From Massospora cicadina (lineage: Eukaryota; Entomophthoromycota; Entomophthoromycetes; Entomophthorales; Entomophthoraceae), in the NCBI GenBank assembly GCA_022478985.1, contig JAKSZP010008012.1, positions 62,001-126,000 on the forward strand: a stretch of DNA of 64,000 nt, written 5' to 3'. Positions 34,430 through 47,579 of the stretch are shown piece after piece (the stretch's first letter is position 1; every line of letters begins with the position of its first letter). The position numbers and the translations under genes were made by a program. Under the pieces are notes generated by a model. That model saw only the letters and a program-made list of their open reading frames with translations, ran no database searches and was not told the origin of the DNA.

Positions 34430-36671
34430 TTGTTGAACTGGGGGAGCACCCCCACTGGGAACTTGAGAGAGTGTGACATTCATGTTCTCCTAAGGTAACT
34501 TTATCTCTAAGATAACAGCAACCTTCTGAGGGGACCAAAGAGCATTTGGATGGGTAATGTGGAAGGCAACCATTAATTCATGCAAATTAGCTCAATCGTG
34601 GGTACTGCCCCAGCTGTTTATATTAAAGAAGGAAATTACTTTAAGATTACCAACTATTGTACTGAGTGACGTGATTTCCACGATGCCAAAATGGCGTCCA
34701 TCTCCTCTTCTTATGAGCCCTTGATAACAACTGGTTCGGGTTCAGTGGGTGCCTTCACCTAAAATGGGGACAACTGGTAAGCATGCAAGGCTGGGTTCTG
34801 ATTCAAATGTGCGTGAAGAACCAACTGGAAGGATATTAAATAAATAATTTTACACCATGTGAGGACCTGAATGCTTACTTGTAAACTTCCACAAGGGAAT
34901 CTTCAAATGCAGGTGTCACATATATAGCATCACTAGCAACCCCAACTTAATTTATGGGTGGAAAGGCGTTTGCTATCTGCAACCCACTTGCAATCACTTA
35001 TCACCTTCATTAGGTGCTCCCAAAAAAGAGATCAGGTATTCAGTATCCAGGACAGCTGCTCCTCAGCGTCTTGTACTTCAGGGCGAAGACAAGGACTAAT
35101 ATTGAATGAGGATTCACATTAAAAAACTACTATGAGTATAACCCCGCAACAAGTGAGTGGCGTTGTTGTATGCAACTGTGCCATAGGGAGATCCGCAGCC
35201 CAGGTATCCTGTTACTGGAGGTATAGCAGCAAAGCAATATTAAGGATCTTTTTGACCCTCTATGTCTTCTTATCAGACTGGGGATGATACGCCATGGACT
35301 GGCATGGCCGGATCTTCATTAGAGCCAAAAAGGCAGTCCAAAACCTAGCCATAAACAGAGGACCCCAGATGCTTACCACCTTCTAGAGGTATGCTAAACT
35401 TTAAAAAAACAGGGCGGACAAAAAACTGGCCCAACTCTTCAGAAGCAATGGCAGACATATAAGGAATGAAGAAGAATTTAGTAAAGTGGTCCACAACCAC
35501 CATAAGTTGTGTCAAACCTATTGGAATGGGGAGCTCAACAATGAAGTTATAGACATGAAGGTCCATGGACCATGTGAATGCATCAGGGGATACAGGAGAC
35601 CATTCCTGCCCAATCAATCAGATCTAGCATGCACACATGTAATGCAATTGGAGATCCACAATGTCAATCACTTGGAGATGGCTGGCCAGTTGAACGTCCA
35701 TGTTATTAGATCAAGAAACTTTTTGTGACCTGGGTGACCCACTTCTGGAGATCATATTGATTGGATAAAGCTTCATCCTGGAGTTAGGAATCACCCAAAC
35801 CTAACCATGGAACAACAGCAGAACCTATGCTACCGAGTAATGAGTACACTTTGGCTCAGTGCACCTAACTGGCTGAACAGCTCCATACCCTCCAAGCAGG
35901 AGGTCTGACCCACAAGTACCCAAGATACCAACAGCACATCTGGTACCAATTCATCCCTATGATTTTGGAAGGAGCATGGTGAGTTTTTGAGTGGGGAAAT
36001 CACGGTTGTCAACTTCTTTGTTTTCTCCCCATTGGACTCATGGAAAGGTTACAACTCAGCAGATAAAAGAATGTTTAATGTCTCCTGCACAAATTTTACT
36101 TAAAGTTGAAGCTTTACAGGTCATAAAATGTCTGAGCCTGATGATGTACCAATTCATGAAGCTTATGAATGTACATGCGAGCTAAGTTGTCTGTCTGAAC
36201 AACCACTTCATGATGCTCCCCTTGAAGAAGGTATCACCAGTGAGTGAGTGACAATGAACCACAGCAAGCTTCTTATAGTAAATGGCCCATGACTGCTCAG
36301 TGGACAAAAACTTCCAGGAGAAGTAAGCAGCGGTATGTTCCATCCCTTCATGCTTCTGCAGCATACCAATCCCACAGCCCCTGCTGAAGCATCACATTTC
36401 ATGATAAAATGTCAGGAGAAATCAACATACTTGAGGACCAATTTCGCACCAAAAGATTTGATGATCGCCTCAAACGTGCGTTGTAATCCTCCATCCATTT
36501 AAGCAGAACGTTCTTCTCCAACAGGGGATGAAGAGGGCCACTAACTGAGAAGGTGAAGGCGAAAATTTTTGAGGAAAATAGTGGTGCAAAAACTATACAG
36601 CTGTTTCTGTGTGGTGAGAAAGGCCAGGAAAGGATCAGATCTGATTTTTCTGGTTGGGATTACATAAACAT
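34430..36671 (-). pseudogene. B integrase, GPY/F and RNase H remnants
   Basis: Open frame 35617-35345 (90 aa) carries the integrase core block LMVVVDHFTKFFFIPY. Below it 34480-34950 corresponds to A's GPY/F and chromodomain region but is badly eroded. Open frame 36364-36182 holds the RNase H tail with LSTEQSWAIYYKKLAVV, and 36402-36208 has CDASAGAVGL. The start of RT is cut near 36670 by C. Confidence 0.7.
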
Positions 36672-37431
36672 TGTTATACTTCTATTTTAATCTTGATGGT
36701 GCTATGCCCAAGAAGACCAACAGTCAATATTTAGGCCAATAAATTTGAACAACAAGTATATCTTTATTTAAAAGGGTTTCAAGTCACCGCTTATGTCCTA
36801 TCAAAAAGAGTATCCATCCTATTTAAAGAATGGAAAAATGGACTTATTTAAGTCAAGTACTAAAACTAGATATAAAAATGACGTTGAAAAATATTAGAGT
36901 ATAGTTTAAGGTTTTTTATGTTGAACATAACAATACAAACCACTAAATGAAACGTATTAATGAGCTATATAGGAGGGACATCTAGAAGGGAGGCTCTTGG
37001 TTAGACTATGAATTCTGGATGATATAATGCCTTTGTATCATATCTTTGATAGGGCAAAAATTGTGAGTTAAATACTCAAGTTGGATGAGACTGGGGGTAA
37101 CTCAGGTAATTACTTGGCAGATACTTGATTTTTATCCTATTTTTATTCATCTTAATTTACTTCCTCAAGTGCCACTGCAAGTTGTAGTCACATGACCTTT
37201 AGATGATCTGTCATTTTGATGAGGTGGGACCTCCTCTCAGGTTATCTTAAGATAGAATTAGTCCATCAGAATTTTCCTAGAATTGAATTGAGCTTTTCTA
37301 ACTATTAATTTCTTTTAGCAATTTATTAGGGAAATTAGTTTAACCACCTTAAGGGTCTAGGTGTCAATTTGGTTGAGGAAGTCAAATGGTCAATATTCTT
37401 CCCATCATGCCTGATATCAGGATATTTGACA
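36672..37431 (-). repeat. C 3' LTR (760 bp)
   Basis: Starts TGTTATACTT and ends ATTTGACA, followed by TCACCCC, the complement of a purine tract (GGGGTGA). The block AACAAGTATATCTTTATTT and most of 36700-37110 recur at 51955 onward. Confidence 0.85.
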
Positions 37432-38661
37432 TCACCCCTTCAAGAATATTGGCAGGTGAGATCTGATGAAAGTATCAGCTATGTATGCAGTTGATTATTA
37501 TCCTGTTTCTAGGGGACTTTATTGAGTACTTGTCCACATTTTTTAAGTGATAGCATATGGCCCATCCCAGATAGAATTTAATTACCCTCCTCAGGGTGCT
37601 ACATGATTGTAGTAATATAGGACTAGGTACAAAATCACAAAGGCGGGTAAAGGTTGGAGAGAGGCATTTTTCTTATTGACCTTCTCTCATAACCGTCATG
37701 GCTAAATTTGTCAACGACTCTGATTGAATTTGGATAATTTTCTGATTTAGTCTTCTTAGCACTTTCTCAGGCACTTCGGTGTTCTTATTTATAACTTCAC
37801 AAGATAATAAGACTGTAATTACAGTTCTCTCTTCTGTATAAGGCCTTGAAGAGAGACATCTTGATAATACAGTACAAACTTATTCTGTAAGCCATCAACG
37901 CACTGGGGAGATATTTCTCCCTGTGTAATTGATCAGATGTGGACATCTTGTGTAATATTGAAACCAACGTTCCATTCACTCTTTATACATTCCCATTAGT
38001 TGATGGGTTGTAGGGCGCTGAAGATAGTTGTTGAGACCCCATGTTCATAGCTAGGATTCTTACAACTCTTTAAAACTTCTTCCAATTATAGCATAGCAGT
38101 ACCTGCAGTCAGCTGTGCCTAGTAAATATATTGGGATAGAAAATTAACAGTACTTTTTAGTGATTTGCGCGGGAATGGCGATTGCTTTAACCCATTTTTG
38201 TGAAATTAATAATCCCTACAAGGATGTATTGATCCTCCTGTGGGTTCAGCTAGTGGACCTATGACGTCTAATCTGGTGGTATAAAGCAGCTTCTTTGGAG
38301 ACATGGGCTGTTACTTGTACTTGGCTCTATGCACCGCTGCCCTTTATAAGTGATGTAAGCATTTAAGACTTCCATTACAGTGTCCAGTATACCTGCCCAA
38401 TAGTAGCAATCCTTAGCCCATTAGTAAGTTTTCTTGGTTCCTTCATGTCCTAAGGTATTTAAGGCTTCCATTATAACTGGTGCCCATTCTGAAAATCACA
38501 AGTAAGGTAGCCAATTTAGTCTACCTTTTTTTAAAGTAATCCTTTAATACCTTTATTCTTCAAGCATGCCGTTTGAGCATCTTCTAAACCAGTTCACTTC
38601 ATCCTCCAAAGGCCTGGCTTCTTAAGTAAGTCATGTAACTATTCGGTATCACTATTGTCAA
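37432..38661 (-). pseudogene. C integrase
   Basis: Open frame 37979-37797 begins MNGTLVSILHKMSTSDQ and continues through the core end to FKALYRREN. Upstream near 38270 the box LDVIGPL holds the first catalytic Asp unchanged. Zinc-domain traces lie near 38400-38480. Stops separate these pieces. The integrase is cut off from RNase H by GOE-2. Confidence 0.7.
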
Positions 38662-38675
38662 ATATAGTAGGGGCA
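38662..38675. repeat. GOE-2 target-site duplication, left copy (14 bp)
   Basis: ATATAGTAGGGGCA is repeated exactly at 40573-40586. Confidence 0.85.
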
Positions 38676-40572
38676 CTCTCTTTTTTGCTTTAACAACTTA
38701 GTTGAAGCTAAATTCATATTTTTTTCAAAGTACAAAAAAGACAACTCAATCAAGCCAAAACAAACCAATGTTGATAAAATCAACACCTGCTGCCACAGCT
38801 TGAGGTGGTGGTATGCCGCCATCTTGCATCTTTCAGTCGCCACTAAAGTGCGCTTGGAATGGCTCTGCTAGCGCTCTTAACACTACTGGGCGTTATGTCC
38901 CCCTTGGGACTTGGCTCCCCACCTCATAAGCTCCCAGGTGGTGCTCTGGAGCCCTTTGGTGCTCCCATTGAGCAATCTGCATATCAGCCTCCAGGTCAAA
39001 TATGGAAATCTTTTTTCCATATGTGAGCACAGCCATTAATGAAATGGCCACTATAGTTTTCAAACCTGCCGGCTACATTGGCTTCCGCCCCTTTAAGGGG
39101 TACTTTGACCTCAGCGTCTGCTCTGAAGCAGATGCAGCAGCAGCATCTAAACTGCAAATAATCTTTTAAAAATACCTGTTCCCACCATTCGCATGTGGCT
39201 CCCAGATGAGGCCACTTTATTGGTCCAGTTCGCCGTGTTGCCCTCCCATTTCTCCCCCAAACGCCTCCACCACAAGCTCACAGAGGGTTTGGCCATTTAA
39301 CGCAGTCCCATGTTGCAGTTCATGGTTCCTAAAGGGGAGGATCAGTTGGCAGGGCCTCACACCTTTACAACGATCCACCCATTTCCTTGCAATTCCCATC
39401 TCACAACTCCCTCCTGCACTGTGATCAGATCTGCCCCTAATCACCAATTCTGGGAGTGTGACAAAAATGGCCACGCCATTTGCCCCTTGTGCTTCAAACT
39501 CAATTATTCAAAACACAAGTGCCCCATGGCTTCCGCCTCTCCGCTTCTGCCATTCCTCCTTCTGGCGTTGGGTAAGCTGCTTCACTCCAATTCTTTGAAT
39601 GGGGTTTGATCCTCTTACCCCCAAACTTGAGGAAGTCTGGTGAAGCTCCCAAAGTGGCGCCCAATCAAAATACAGATTTTAAAAATTTTAAAAATTAATT
39701 AATCAAATTACTGAATTTTGAGACGATGGCTGAACCAGTTTCAGCTGAGCTGCCATGATCAAGTGTCTGAAACCAAACAGCTCCTGCCACCGCTCCAATT
39801 CTGGTATCTAGTCCAGCGTTGGCCAAGATAAATTCATTCAAGGATCTCAAATGGATTGATGAAGTTGAACGGACATATTATTTGAAGCCAGATTTTGCTT
39901 TTGAGTTCTTTGTTGACCCTTTCAATTTGCGTCCCCACCATTTTCACCTTAAAATGGGTTTCCAGTTTATAAAGATATTAAAAAAGGCAGTTGATGCTGC
40001 AGCAGCTCCTACTAATACCCTACTTCACCAGCATCTTCATGGGGCGATGGAGACCCTTGAAGAGAGTATTCACATCCCCAAATTTCCTCATGATTTTAAA
40101 AAAAGATTCAAAGTATGAATTTGAAGAGCTTGCTTTTGGTGTGAGCTGCACTTACATTGATGCAGCAAAACTTTTATTGGCCCCAATTATCCCAAAACCT
40201 GCTGGTGCATCAATTCATTCACTTGTGTGCCTGCTCTCATCACTTTTTCTGAGCATCAACTTCCTTTATACGTTGAGACAATAGACACTGCTGTCCTCAT
40301 TAATGAAGAAAACCCACAAATATACCTCCTTAATCCACACGTTGCTGATGCTGCTACCACATTGTTGTCCGCCATGGTCTACTAGCTAAAGTGGGCGCCA
40401 GACAAAAGTTTCCCTCAAAGCTTTCTCACGTTCTGATAAAGCTTCCTAGGCTGCCAGCTGAGGTGCCATATTAGGAATTTTTAGTTTCAATAATCCCTTT
40501 GTTTGGACCATTTGCAAATAAATATGATTGCGGCTCCCCCTTTTGGGTTAGGCACCACTAGTGCTAAAAAAG
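38676..40572 (+). mobile_element. GOE-2: gag-only, LINE-like element (1.9 kb)
   Basis: This copy defines the family because both ends are fixed by a perfect 14-bp duplication and it ends in an A-rich tail (GTGCTAAAAAAG). It encodes only a gag-like protein, broken into frames (39206-39424, 39310-39609, 39819-40118, 39991-40284). The order is an N-terminal region, PNHQFW, a knuckle at 39481-39522 (C-x2-C-x7-H-x-C), a Pro/Ala-rich stretch, then a C-terminal domain of about 150 residues. No endonuclease or RT is present. It would need enzymes from another element, such as the LINE. Confidence 0.7.
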
Positions 40573-40586
40573 ATATAGTAGGGGCA
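40573..40586. repeat. GOE-2 target-site duplication, right copy (14 bp)
   Basis: Identical to 38662-38675; C's pol sequence resumes here. Confidence 0.85.
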
Positions 40587-41850
40587 GTTAAGTCAGTCCA
40601 TTTATGTTCATGTGTTTATTCTAGCTCCCTGGACAATATTTATGAAATAAAGCTGAAGCTTGAGAGACCAGCGGTCTAGTCTTCCTGTTAGATCTTTCAT
40701 ATTTGGCAGCCACTTTAAAGAATCACGCTCTGTCACAATAGCAAATTCATACTGTTAAATAAGGGTCAGAAAATGTTTTACTGCCAGTAAAACAGTAAGC
40801 ACTCTTTCTCTGTGACACTATACTTTCGCTCAGCTTTGAAAAGCATCTTGTTATGATAGTACATAGGTGACAATGCCATCCTCATCCAGTTGAGAAAGGA
40901 TGGAACCTATTGCTAAGATAAAAGGCGTCGTTACAGGATGAACGGCCTCCCATAGTTTGGACGTTTTAAGCTTTGTTATCTTTATAAAAACTCTTCATTG
41001 ATTAATGTGTTCCCTTGCTCTACTCCCAACATAAAAGGGGTATTTTGGCAAGCAGTCAGACAAAAGTATCGGTGATTTGAACAAAATCGTGGATAGATTG
41101 ATGGTATATCCCATAATTTTAAGAATACCTGTATTTCTCAAAGGCTCTTTAGCTCAGGCTTCTTGGAGATTGCTTCAACCTTATCATACAGAGGGTTTAA
41201 TTACCTCCTAAGGTACGACATGTATTAAAAATTTCAAGCCTTGCTGGAAAAAAGTACACTTTGTAGGTTTTAGTTTAATGTGGTTCTCTCTAAGGCATTG
41301 AAATATTAACTTGAGGTTGTCTAGATGATTGGTAAAGGTTTTTGAGAGCAACATTATGACATCTAGGGATATGATCACACAGCTGAGTTTAAGATCTTGC
41401 ATGATTTGATTTATCACCCGTTGTAATAAGGCGAGAGCGTTGCATAATCCCTGATGAAGCTGGGTAGGATGATCTTATTTTTCCATTCATATCAATGAGC
41501 ATTTTTCTTAATCTTCAGGCAATAGATCCATATGCCAATATCCGCTGGCGAGGTCCATTGCAGGGAAAAGCCCAAGTAAGAGTTTTGGTCCAGGGCATCA
41601 ACAATCCTTAAAATGTGATAGCTGTCCTTTTTAGTGAAGCTGTTTAGATTACTGTAATCAATTACTATTTTGTGGCCATCGTTCTTATTTTTTATAAGTA
41701 ACAGAGTGTATGAACGTGGACTCTGGGAGGGCACATTTATGTTGTACTCCAACAATTGCTTGAGCTCAGTCTTCATTTATTGCTTTCCTACCTTTGACTT
41801 CCTATATGGCTTTGATCAAATAGAGGTTGAATCACCAACGGTGATTCTAT
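40587..41850 (-). pseudogene. C RNase H and reverse transcriptase
   Basis: Open frames 41776-41492 (94 aa) and 41417-41208 (69 aa) cover RT. They show KIVIDYSNLNSFTKKDSYH, a DLASGYWHMDL-like block near 41540, and the catalytic region LSCVIISLDVIMLLSK, where the expected Tyr-Leu-Asp-Asp reads Ser-Leu-Asp-Val. RNase H follows at 40960-40610 with a SILSQLDEDG block and GRLDRWSLKLQ near the end. Confidence 0.75.
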
Positions 41851-43200
41851 GTTTCCAGTATTTGATGTGACCTTAGTCGACATCTAACTTGTTTAAAACA
41901 TCCTGATGGTCTTCAAGTAGTTATAGTTTTACAAGTTCTTCCTGATTTTACTTAACGCATATTTGGACTTGAGGGATAGCACAAATTAAATTTTTGGCAG
42001 GTAGTATAAAATCAAGATGAGTTCCAAAAAATGCACCTTGTCAATTTCATTAACGTGAAGTAATTGAGGTTTCCAATCTTCTGATATTTATTGAATAGGA
42101 TATCTTAATTGGTTAAGTTTACAGGTAATAACTCAGAGGCCGCTGATAAGCTGGATTGAGGAGTCCTGGAAAAACACTTGGTCCAGACCTACATACTCCA
42201 TCGACACTAGTGACATGTGGCAAGCAGTTTGGTGGTATGCTCAGGGTTATGTTGGTGGAAACCACTCTTTGCTCTCCTGGTTTAATCTTACCTCCTTGTT
42301 GAAATAAAATGCTATGCTCTCTGCTGAATCTATTGAGTCAGGTAGCTTTTTCATCTTTCTTTAAGAGGTAGAATATCAAAATGGGAAAGTGGAAACATGG
42401 TACTCAACCAGACAAGAGTTATCCTTCTTTATGGAGTCTTTAATATCCAGTATGAGGGGAAAATCATAGTTGAGGAGAAATAAGTATCATTTTTAGATTA
42501 ATAACTTTTTAAATATAAATTATAGATTGTGTCCTGATGAGTATATCATATTTAAGTTGTATAGGGCAACTTCAGGAGCTGAATTTATTAAAGTCAGTTA
42601 GGATGAGAAGAGAGGAGTAGTACCTATCAACAAGATATTAATTGGACTGGTGTAATTATACCAATTAGAGTATTCAAGGTCTGGGCGTAGCTTAATCTCC
42701 TTAATGAATCAGGATTACACAACAATTATAGGTGATACCATATTTAAGGTAGCCATAACACGGACCTTTTTAGATTATCACTTCAACCATGTTAATGGTT
42801 CCTCCAAACTTTAGTGGGATGGCTAATACCTCTTTGAGGTGTATTTTTTGCATAAAGCTTATGACCAGTCTCAGGATATTCTTCTTGATCTCCAGAAGAC
42901 TTTAGATGCTCAATATGGGTTGTATCAACATAACAAGTTACTGATCGATATCACTGGCTGTATCAATTACATTGGGACACCTGATAACTGGGCTGAGGTA
43001 AGAGCCTTCAGGACCCTAGGCATAATAATAATCTTAGCGTGTAACTGGTCTGGCATGGCAAGCTCAGCGGATAAACATAAAATATAATAACATGTATCCT
43101 TGTGACTCCCTTCAGAGACATCATCCGGCTCATTCTTAATCTAAAAGAGATGAGTGATTAAAAATAATTTTTATTTCAAATATGTTGACTCTGCGGCTTT
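41851..43200 (-). pseudogene. C protease and linker region, poorly preserved
   Basis: Position between gag and RT implies protease and linker. No clear Asp-Thr/Ser-Gly site could be read. The plus-strand frame 42839-43087 is considered a shadow. Confidence 0.4.
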
Positions 43201-45083
43201 AGAGGTATCTTGCCCTAGCTGACCTTTCTTTTCCCTTATCAGCAAAGGCAGGGTTCATCTAGAGACGCATATCCTTGGTAATTTTGTTCTTGAAGTAATT
43301 GCATTTTGGCTTCTCCTCCTTATTAGGTTTTGCTTCCATAATGATTAACACTTTGGATTTAAAAGAGGCCTTTTGGGATGTCTCTGGCTTGTGTATATAG
43401 TCTACAAAGACCAAGGCTTTTTAAATGTCCAAAACGGAATTAAATCTTTATTTGATGAATGTGACATTCATGGCCAGGTCAGGATTACTATGTAAACCAG
43501 CATTGACGGTGGCTATGGCATCATCTAAAGTAAGCATCTTTAAGGTCAGTAGCGGTTATACTTTTTTTAAAAGTAATCAGCGAAATTGCCAAGGGTTTCA
43601 TTTTTGCATAGCGTGATTATCACAAAGGCCTGCTTAATTATAATCAGGACCTGCTGTGAACTGAATTCTTTAATAGCGTTTCATTCACTTCTCTCCTGGT
43701 ATGCAGGTCATCTATATTAAGTACCATAAATTCTTGAGCCATATGGCTTAAACAAGAAAAATGCATGCTCAACCTTTTGATGATCATTCACTCCCTCCAT
43801 CGCAGCTATATAAATTTAGAGGAATGAAGATATACACCCTACGCCAGTTGTAAATTTGTTTTTATATGTAGGCACAAAGGTAGTGGCCTCCAATCCTGTG
43901 TTGAAGTATATTATGGGAGCTTCAAATTTTGTAATTTGAGTTCTGAAATTGCTCTGTTCAAATTGCTGTTCAAGTTGATATATTTGGTCCTGTAGATGAT
44001 TAAAATATTTTTTCATGTCCTCCAGGATAAGCCTTGGTGTAACATCCACCAGATTGATTCTTCTTTCAATAACCATTTTATCATTTTACAAGTTCTTAAC
44101 ATGGTTGTCCATTTTGTGAATTTGTTGGGGAGCAGATGCGCGGTAGGTGTACAAAAGCTTGTTCTCACCCTCTATAATTCAATGCGCCAATTTAAGTCCT
44201 CCTTCATCTCTTTGAAACTGGTGCTCTGAGAAGGATTGGCAGTCTAGATTTTAGACTATTATGTAATTTTATTCCTGCGTTTCTCACCTCATTGAGGAGA
44301 CAATAGACTTGGTTAATGTCCTCTCAAGTAGTAGATTTGCCTCTTATATCACTCTCCAATTTATGCGTCTTTCAGTAATTGAAAGAATAGACGCCCATTT
44401 CACTCTGTTTGCTAGATCCTGTTTGACATGGCTACTCTAAAATTGATATTTTATGACACTGATGAAGTATCAGAGGTTCAAGGGCCTACAGCTCTATTCA
44501 ATTTGCTGTAGGGCTTGCTCTATCCAGGACTTAAGGATGGAAATCTGTTCTTCCTCATGGCGAAGGAATATGGCAACTTGGGCTGCATTTTCGCCATAAG
44601 CTTCACTATCTTGTTGTTGGAGCTCTTCAGGGAAGGTTTAAGGTAAATTCTTAATCGAATCATTTATCACTTAGATGTCCTTTTCAAAATAGCTTCATAG
44701 ATTCCTCAACATACTTTATAATTCCAGAATCATTTTGTCACAATTGATTATATAGCTGAATAATGTAGGAACGATTTATTTCAATTAAATGGTAGATGTC
44801 CCATATACTTTGAGATTCCAAATTATTACCTCCTTGTAGACCTTCTGTAACGCCCATGGGTATTGATATGGTGGTAAAGTTCCTTGTTAGGACTCCTAGT
44901 GAATACAAAATATGATAAATGCAGGGTGCATGAATTGCAAAATATAATGAGAGAGATTTTCACAAGAACTATAACTCTCTGGGATAGCATTGAATTCATA
45001 CAACTTCATGAGAGACTTGCCCACGGCAGATGTACCTTTCACAGCTGGCTCTTTCTCCTGGATTAACATCTTAACAAAGTACC
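43201..45083 (-). pseudogene. C gag, C-terminal part, interrupted by D
   Basis: Open frame 44076-43816 (86 aa) has heptad-like helical sequence (MKKYFNHLQDQIYQLEQQF), consistent with gag coiled coil. The remainder is fragmented. No intact knuckle was found. The region ends at GTACC (45079-45083), the D insertion site; the rest continues at 51640. Confidence 0.5.
45079..45083. repeat. Target-site duplication of D, left copy (GTACC)
   Basis: Repeated exactly at 51635-51639, directly after the 3' LTR. Confidence 0.9.
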
Positions 45084-45641
45084 TGTCAAGATTTTGATAT
45101 AAATGGATGATAATCTTGGGACAGCCAGGTGGAAAATGCCAAACACAGTATCAGTTATGATATTTGATTGCCTTGAGATGAGGCGATATTGGGATATAAC
45201 AAGTCATATTGGATATAATGAGTTTATTGGATTGCCTCTGTATAAGGTGATAAGGCGATTTTGATACTTGACAAATATGAAGTAAATCGCCTACAACTAG
45301 GGTGACAGCGGATTAAGAATAACAAGCCAAATTTGAGGAAAATTGGTGGAATAGAATAATCCAAGCAATGAGAAATAGTATCGCCTGAAGCTGATGTATA
45401 TAAGCAAAATGGGAGATTGAGAGAGGTAGATTTTTTTAGTGTAAGACGAGCAGAACAGCGAAAAATAGCTGTATTTATAAAATAAATAAAAAGAATTGGT
45501 CAGGGCAATCACTCCTATTTTTTATATTTTCAAGTACGTCCAAAGGACTGACAATATTCACATTGTCTGTCCGTTGTTCAGAGGGCTCAACCTGTGTGAA
45601 TAGCCTGGCAGATCCTAGCAATACCACCCAAAATTATAACA
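45084..45641 (+). repeat. D 5' LTR (558 bp)
   Basis: Starts TGTCAAGATT and ends TTATAACA. Aligns end to end with 51081-51634. Promoter elements could not be assigned with confidence; a TATATAAG occurs near 45399-45406. Confidence 0.95.
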
Positions 45642-45642
45642 G

Positions 45643-45661
45643 TGGTGCTCACTACAGGGGG
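45643..45661 (+). promoter_or_regulatory. D primer-binding site
   Basis: TGGTGCTCACTACAGGGGG begins one base after the LTR. The complement ends in CACCA, as a tRNA 3' end would. The same motif marks S, F and the 31.5-kb site. The donor tRNA was not identified. Confidence 0.8.
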
Positions 45662-45705
45662 CCCATTGACCAAACACCCAACATCCCGGAACCCCAGTCG
45701 CCAAC

Positions 45706-47190
45706 CATGCCTTATTCAGGCCATGTCATTGGGGTTTCTATCCAGAACCCCATAACAGCTGGATATGAGGAACTCAAGGTCACCTTGGAGGCAGTAATCA
45801 AAAACCAAGATGAACTCCTTCAAGAACGTAACGCAGTCATGCAACATCTTGATAGTACATTTAGTCAAATGCAAATCTTGGAACTACAAAACAAAGAACT
45901 TGCTGAATGACTAAATGATACCACCCAGTGGCTGCAATATTCAGAACAAAGATTCTCTACTCCTTCTCGGTCATCTTGCTGGGAGGAATATGACTATCAA
46001 GAAGATGCATCCTACATAGGAGAAGACAGCGCTGGTCAAGGCTATGACACTCCTGATAGTAGCACCAGATATTCGTATGAGTCAGAACATCACTTACCTC
46101 CAGTAATGGCTATACCACCTACCTCTGATGGTCATGCTACCCTGGAAGCAACAAATATCCCAGCTTCCATTAATCACACTCCTCATTGAGAATTTGCTTT
46201 CAGGTCTCATTCCGTTCCTCAGTGCAGGCCTAATAACCATGAATAAAAGAAGGAAATTAATATCAAAAAGATACCCCCGTTTGACCATAATGGGAATATC
46301 CATGGGTTCTTTAAACGGTTTGAGTTTGCCATGGAAGGAGCCTCAATAAATGGAAGGCTAAGTTGCTTATATCTGCTCTGGATGTGGGAAGTGCCGATCA
46401 GGTCACCTGTTACCTTCCCAGTAGTTCTGCTCCTATAAGGATGTAAAGGACACCGTATTCCACTTGTTTTGAGGAAATTAAAAAAAGTTGCAGTGAAAAA
46501 GTGGAATTCTTAACCATCAAATTCTGTCAGAATGAGACTCTCATTGAGTTCACTGATCAATTCACAACAGAAGCCCATATGCTGATTGGAGCTGGGTACT
46601 TAGTGGAAGCCAACGTGTGCGTTGCCATGTCTACCGCAGTGAAGCCATATTGTGAACTTTCTAATGTTATTTTACCGCTTCTGGACAATGACGTACCTCT
46701 ACTTAAGATTGTACAGTTTTTATGTCAGGTATCTCCTAACTTTTTTCCACCAAATTTGGATCGCAAGACTACCACTGCCACAGCACCCTCTTATTTTGGA
46801 GAATACTATTGTCCGCCTCCAGCTTCATTTAGTAATCCTTGGCCTTACTATAATTCTGCTCCTCATCATCAACAAAATTATAATCAACAGTTTGATCAGC
46901 GTCAATGGGCTGGCCATGACAACCGCCAGAAACCTAGTTATTGACCTGGACCCAATTATGCCGACCATCAACAATTGGCTTACTGACCTGGAACTGGGTA
47001 TACTGAGCAACCCCAACCCTTCCAGTCTAGACCTGCTTATGATAACCCTGGACGTGGTTCTTATGGGGTCAACTGCTCTGAATGTGGTTGCCCTGGTCAT
47101 TTGGCAAAATTCTGCCACAATCGCCAAGTGAATTACATACAAGACCAATACTACCAGGCAAAAGATGGAGCGGAGTAGAGATAGGACCTC
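45706..47190 (+). pseudogene. D gag with CCHC knuckle
   Basis: The first likely start is Met at 45706 (MPYSGHVIGVSIQ). A Leu/Gln-rich coiled coil follows (about residues 20-65), then an acidic Ser/Tyr-rich region. A stop at 45908 and several shifts follow. Frame 46501-46944 (147 aa) covers the gag core region and ends in a Tyr/Pro/Gln/Asn-rich tail. The knuckle at 47074-47115 is intact (C-S-E-C-x4-H-x4-C). Confidence 0.75.
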
Positions 47191-47579
47191 TACCTCTGCG
47201 ATACCCACTCAACACATCCCTGAATCAATAGTAGTATATCCTGCAAAAGTTCCTCAGTATGATGATGGAATTTTATACCAGCAGCTGGTTGGAGGAGTAA
47301 ACGTAGTAACCCAAGCTCAAGCTAAAGCAGCGGAAAAGAAGAGCCCCTCAATCAACCAAAACCCTATTCCTGTCAAAAGCTTGATTAAGCGTCCTCAGAC
47401 CAACTTGACCCTGCCATGGATGTGCCAACTCAGAAAGGAGTAAACGTCGCCCTTCTGGTATATACCATTGTCATAGAATACCCCCAAGTTGGAGAGGGGA
47501 TTATGAATTTTCTTGGGAAAAGAGAGCCCATAAATGTTCAAATATTAAACAGTAAATATTATTCTTATTCTGAGTGTAC

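Noticed and set aside
42839..43087. 82-aa plus-strand frame at 42.8-43.1 kb
   Set aside because: It is antisense to the C gag-protease region and has no recognisable motif.
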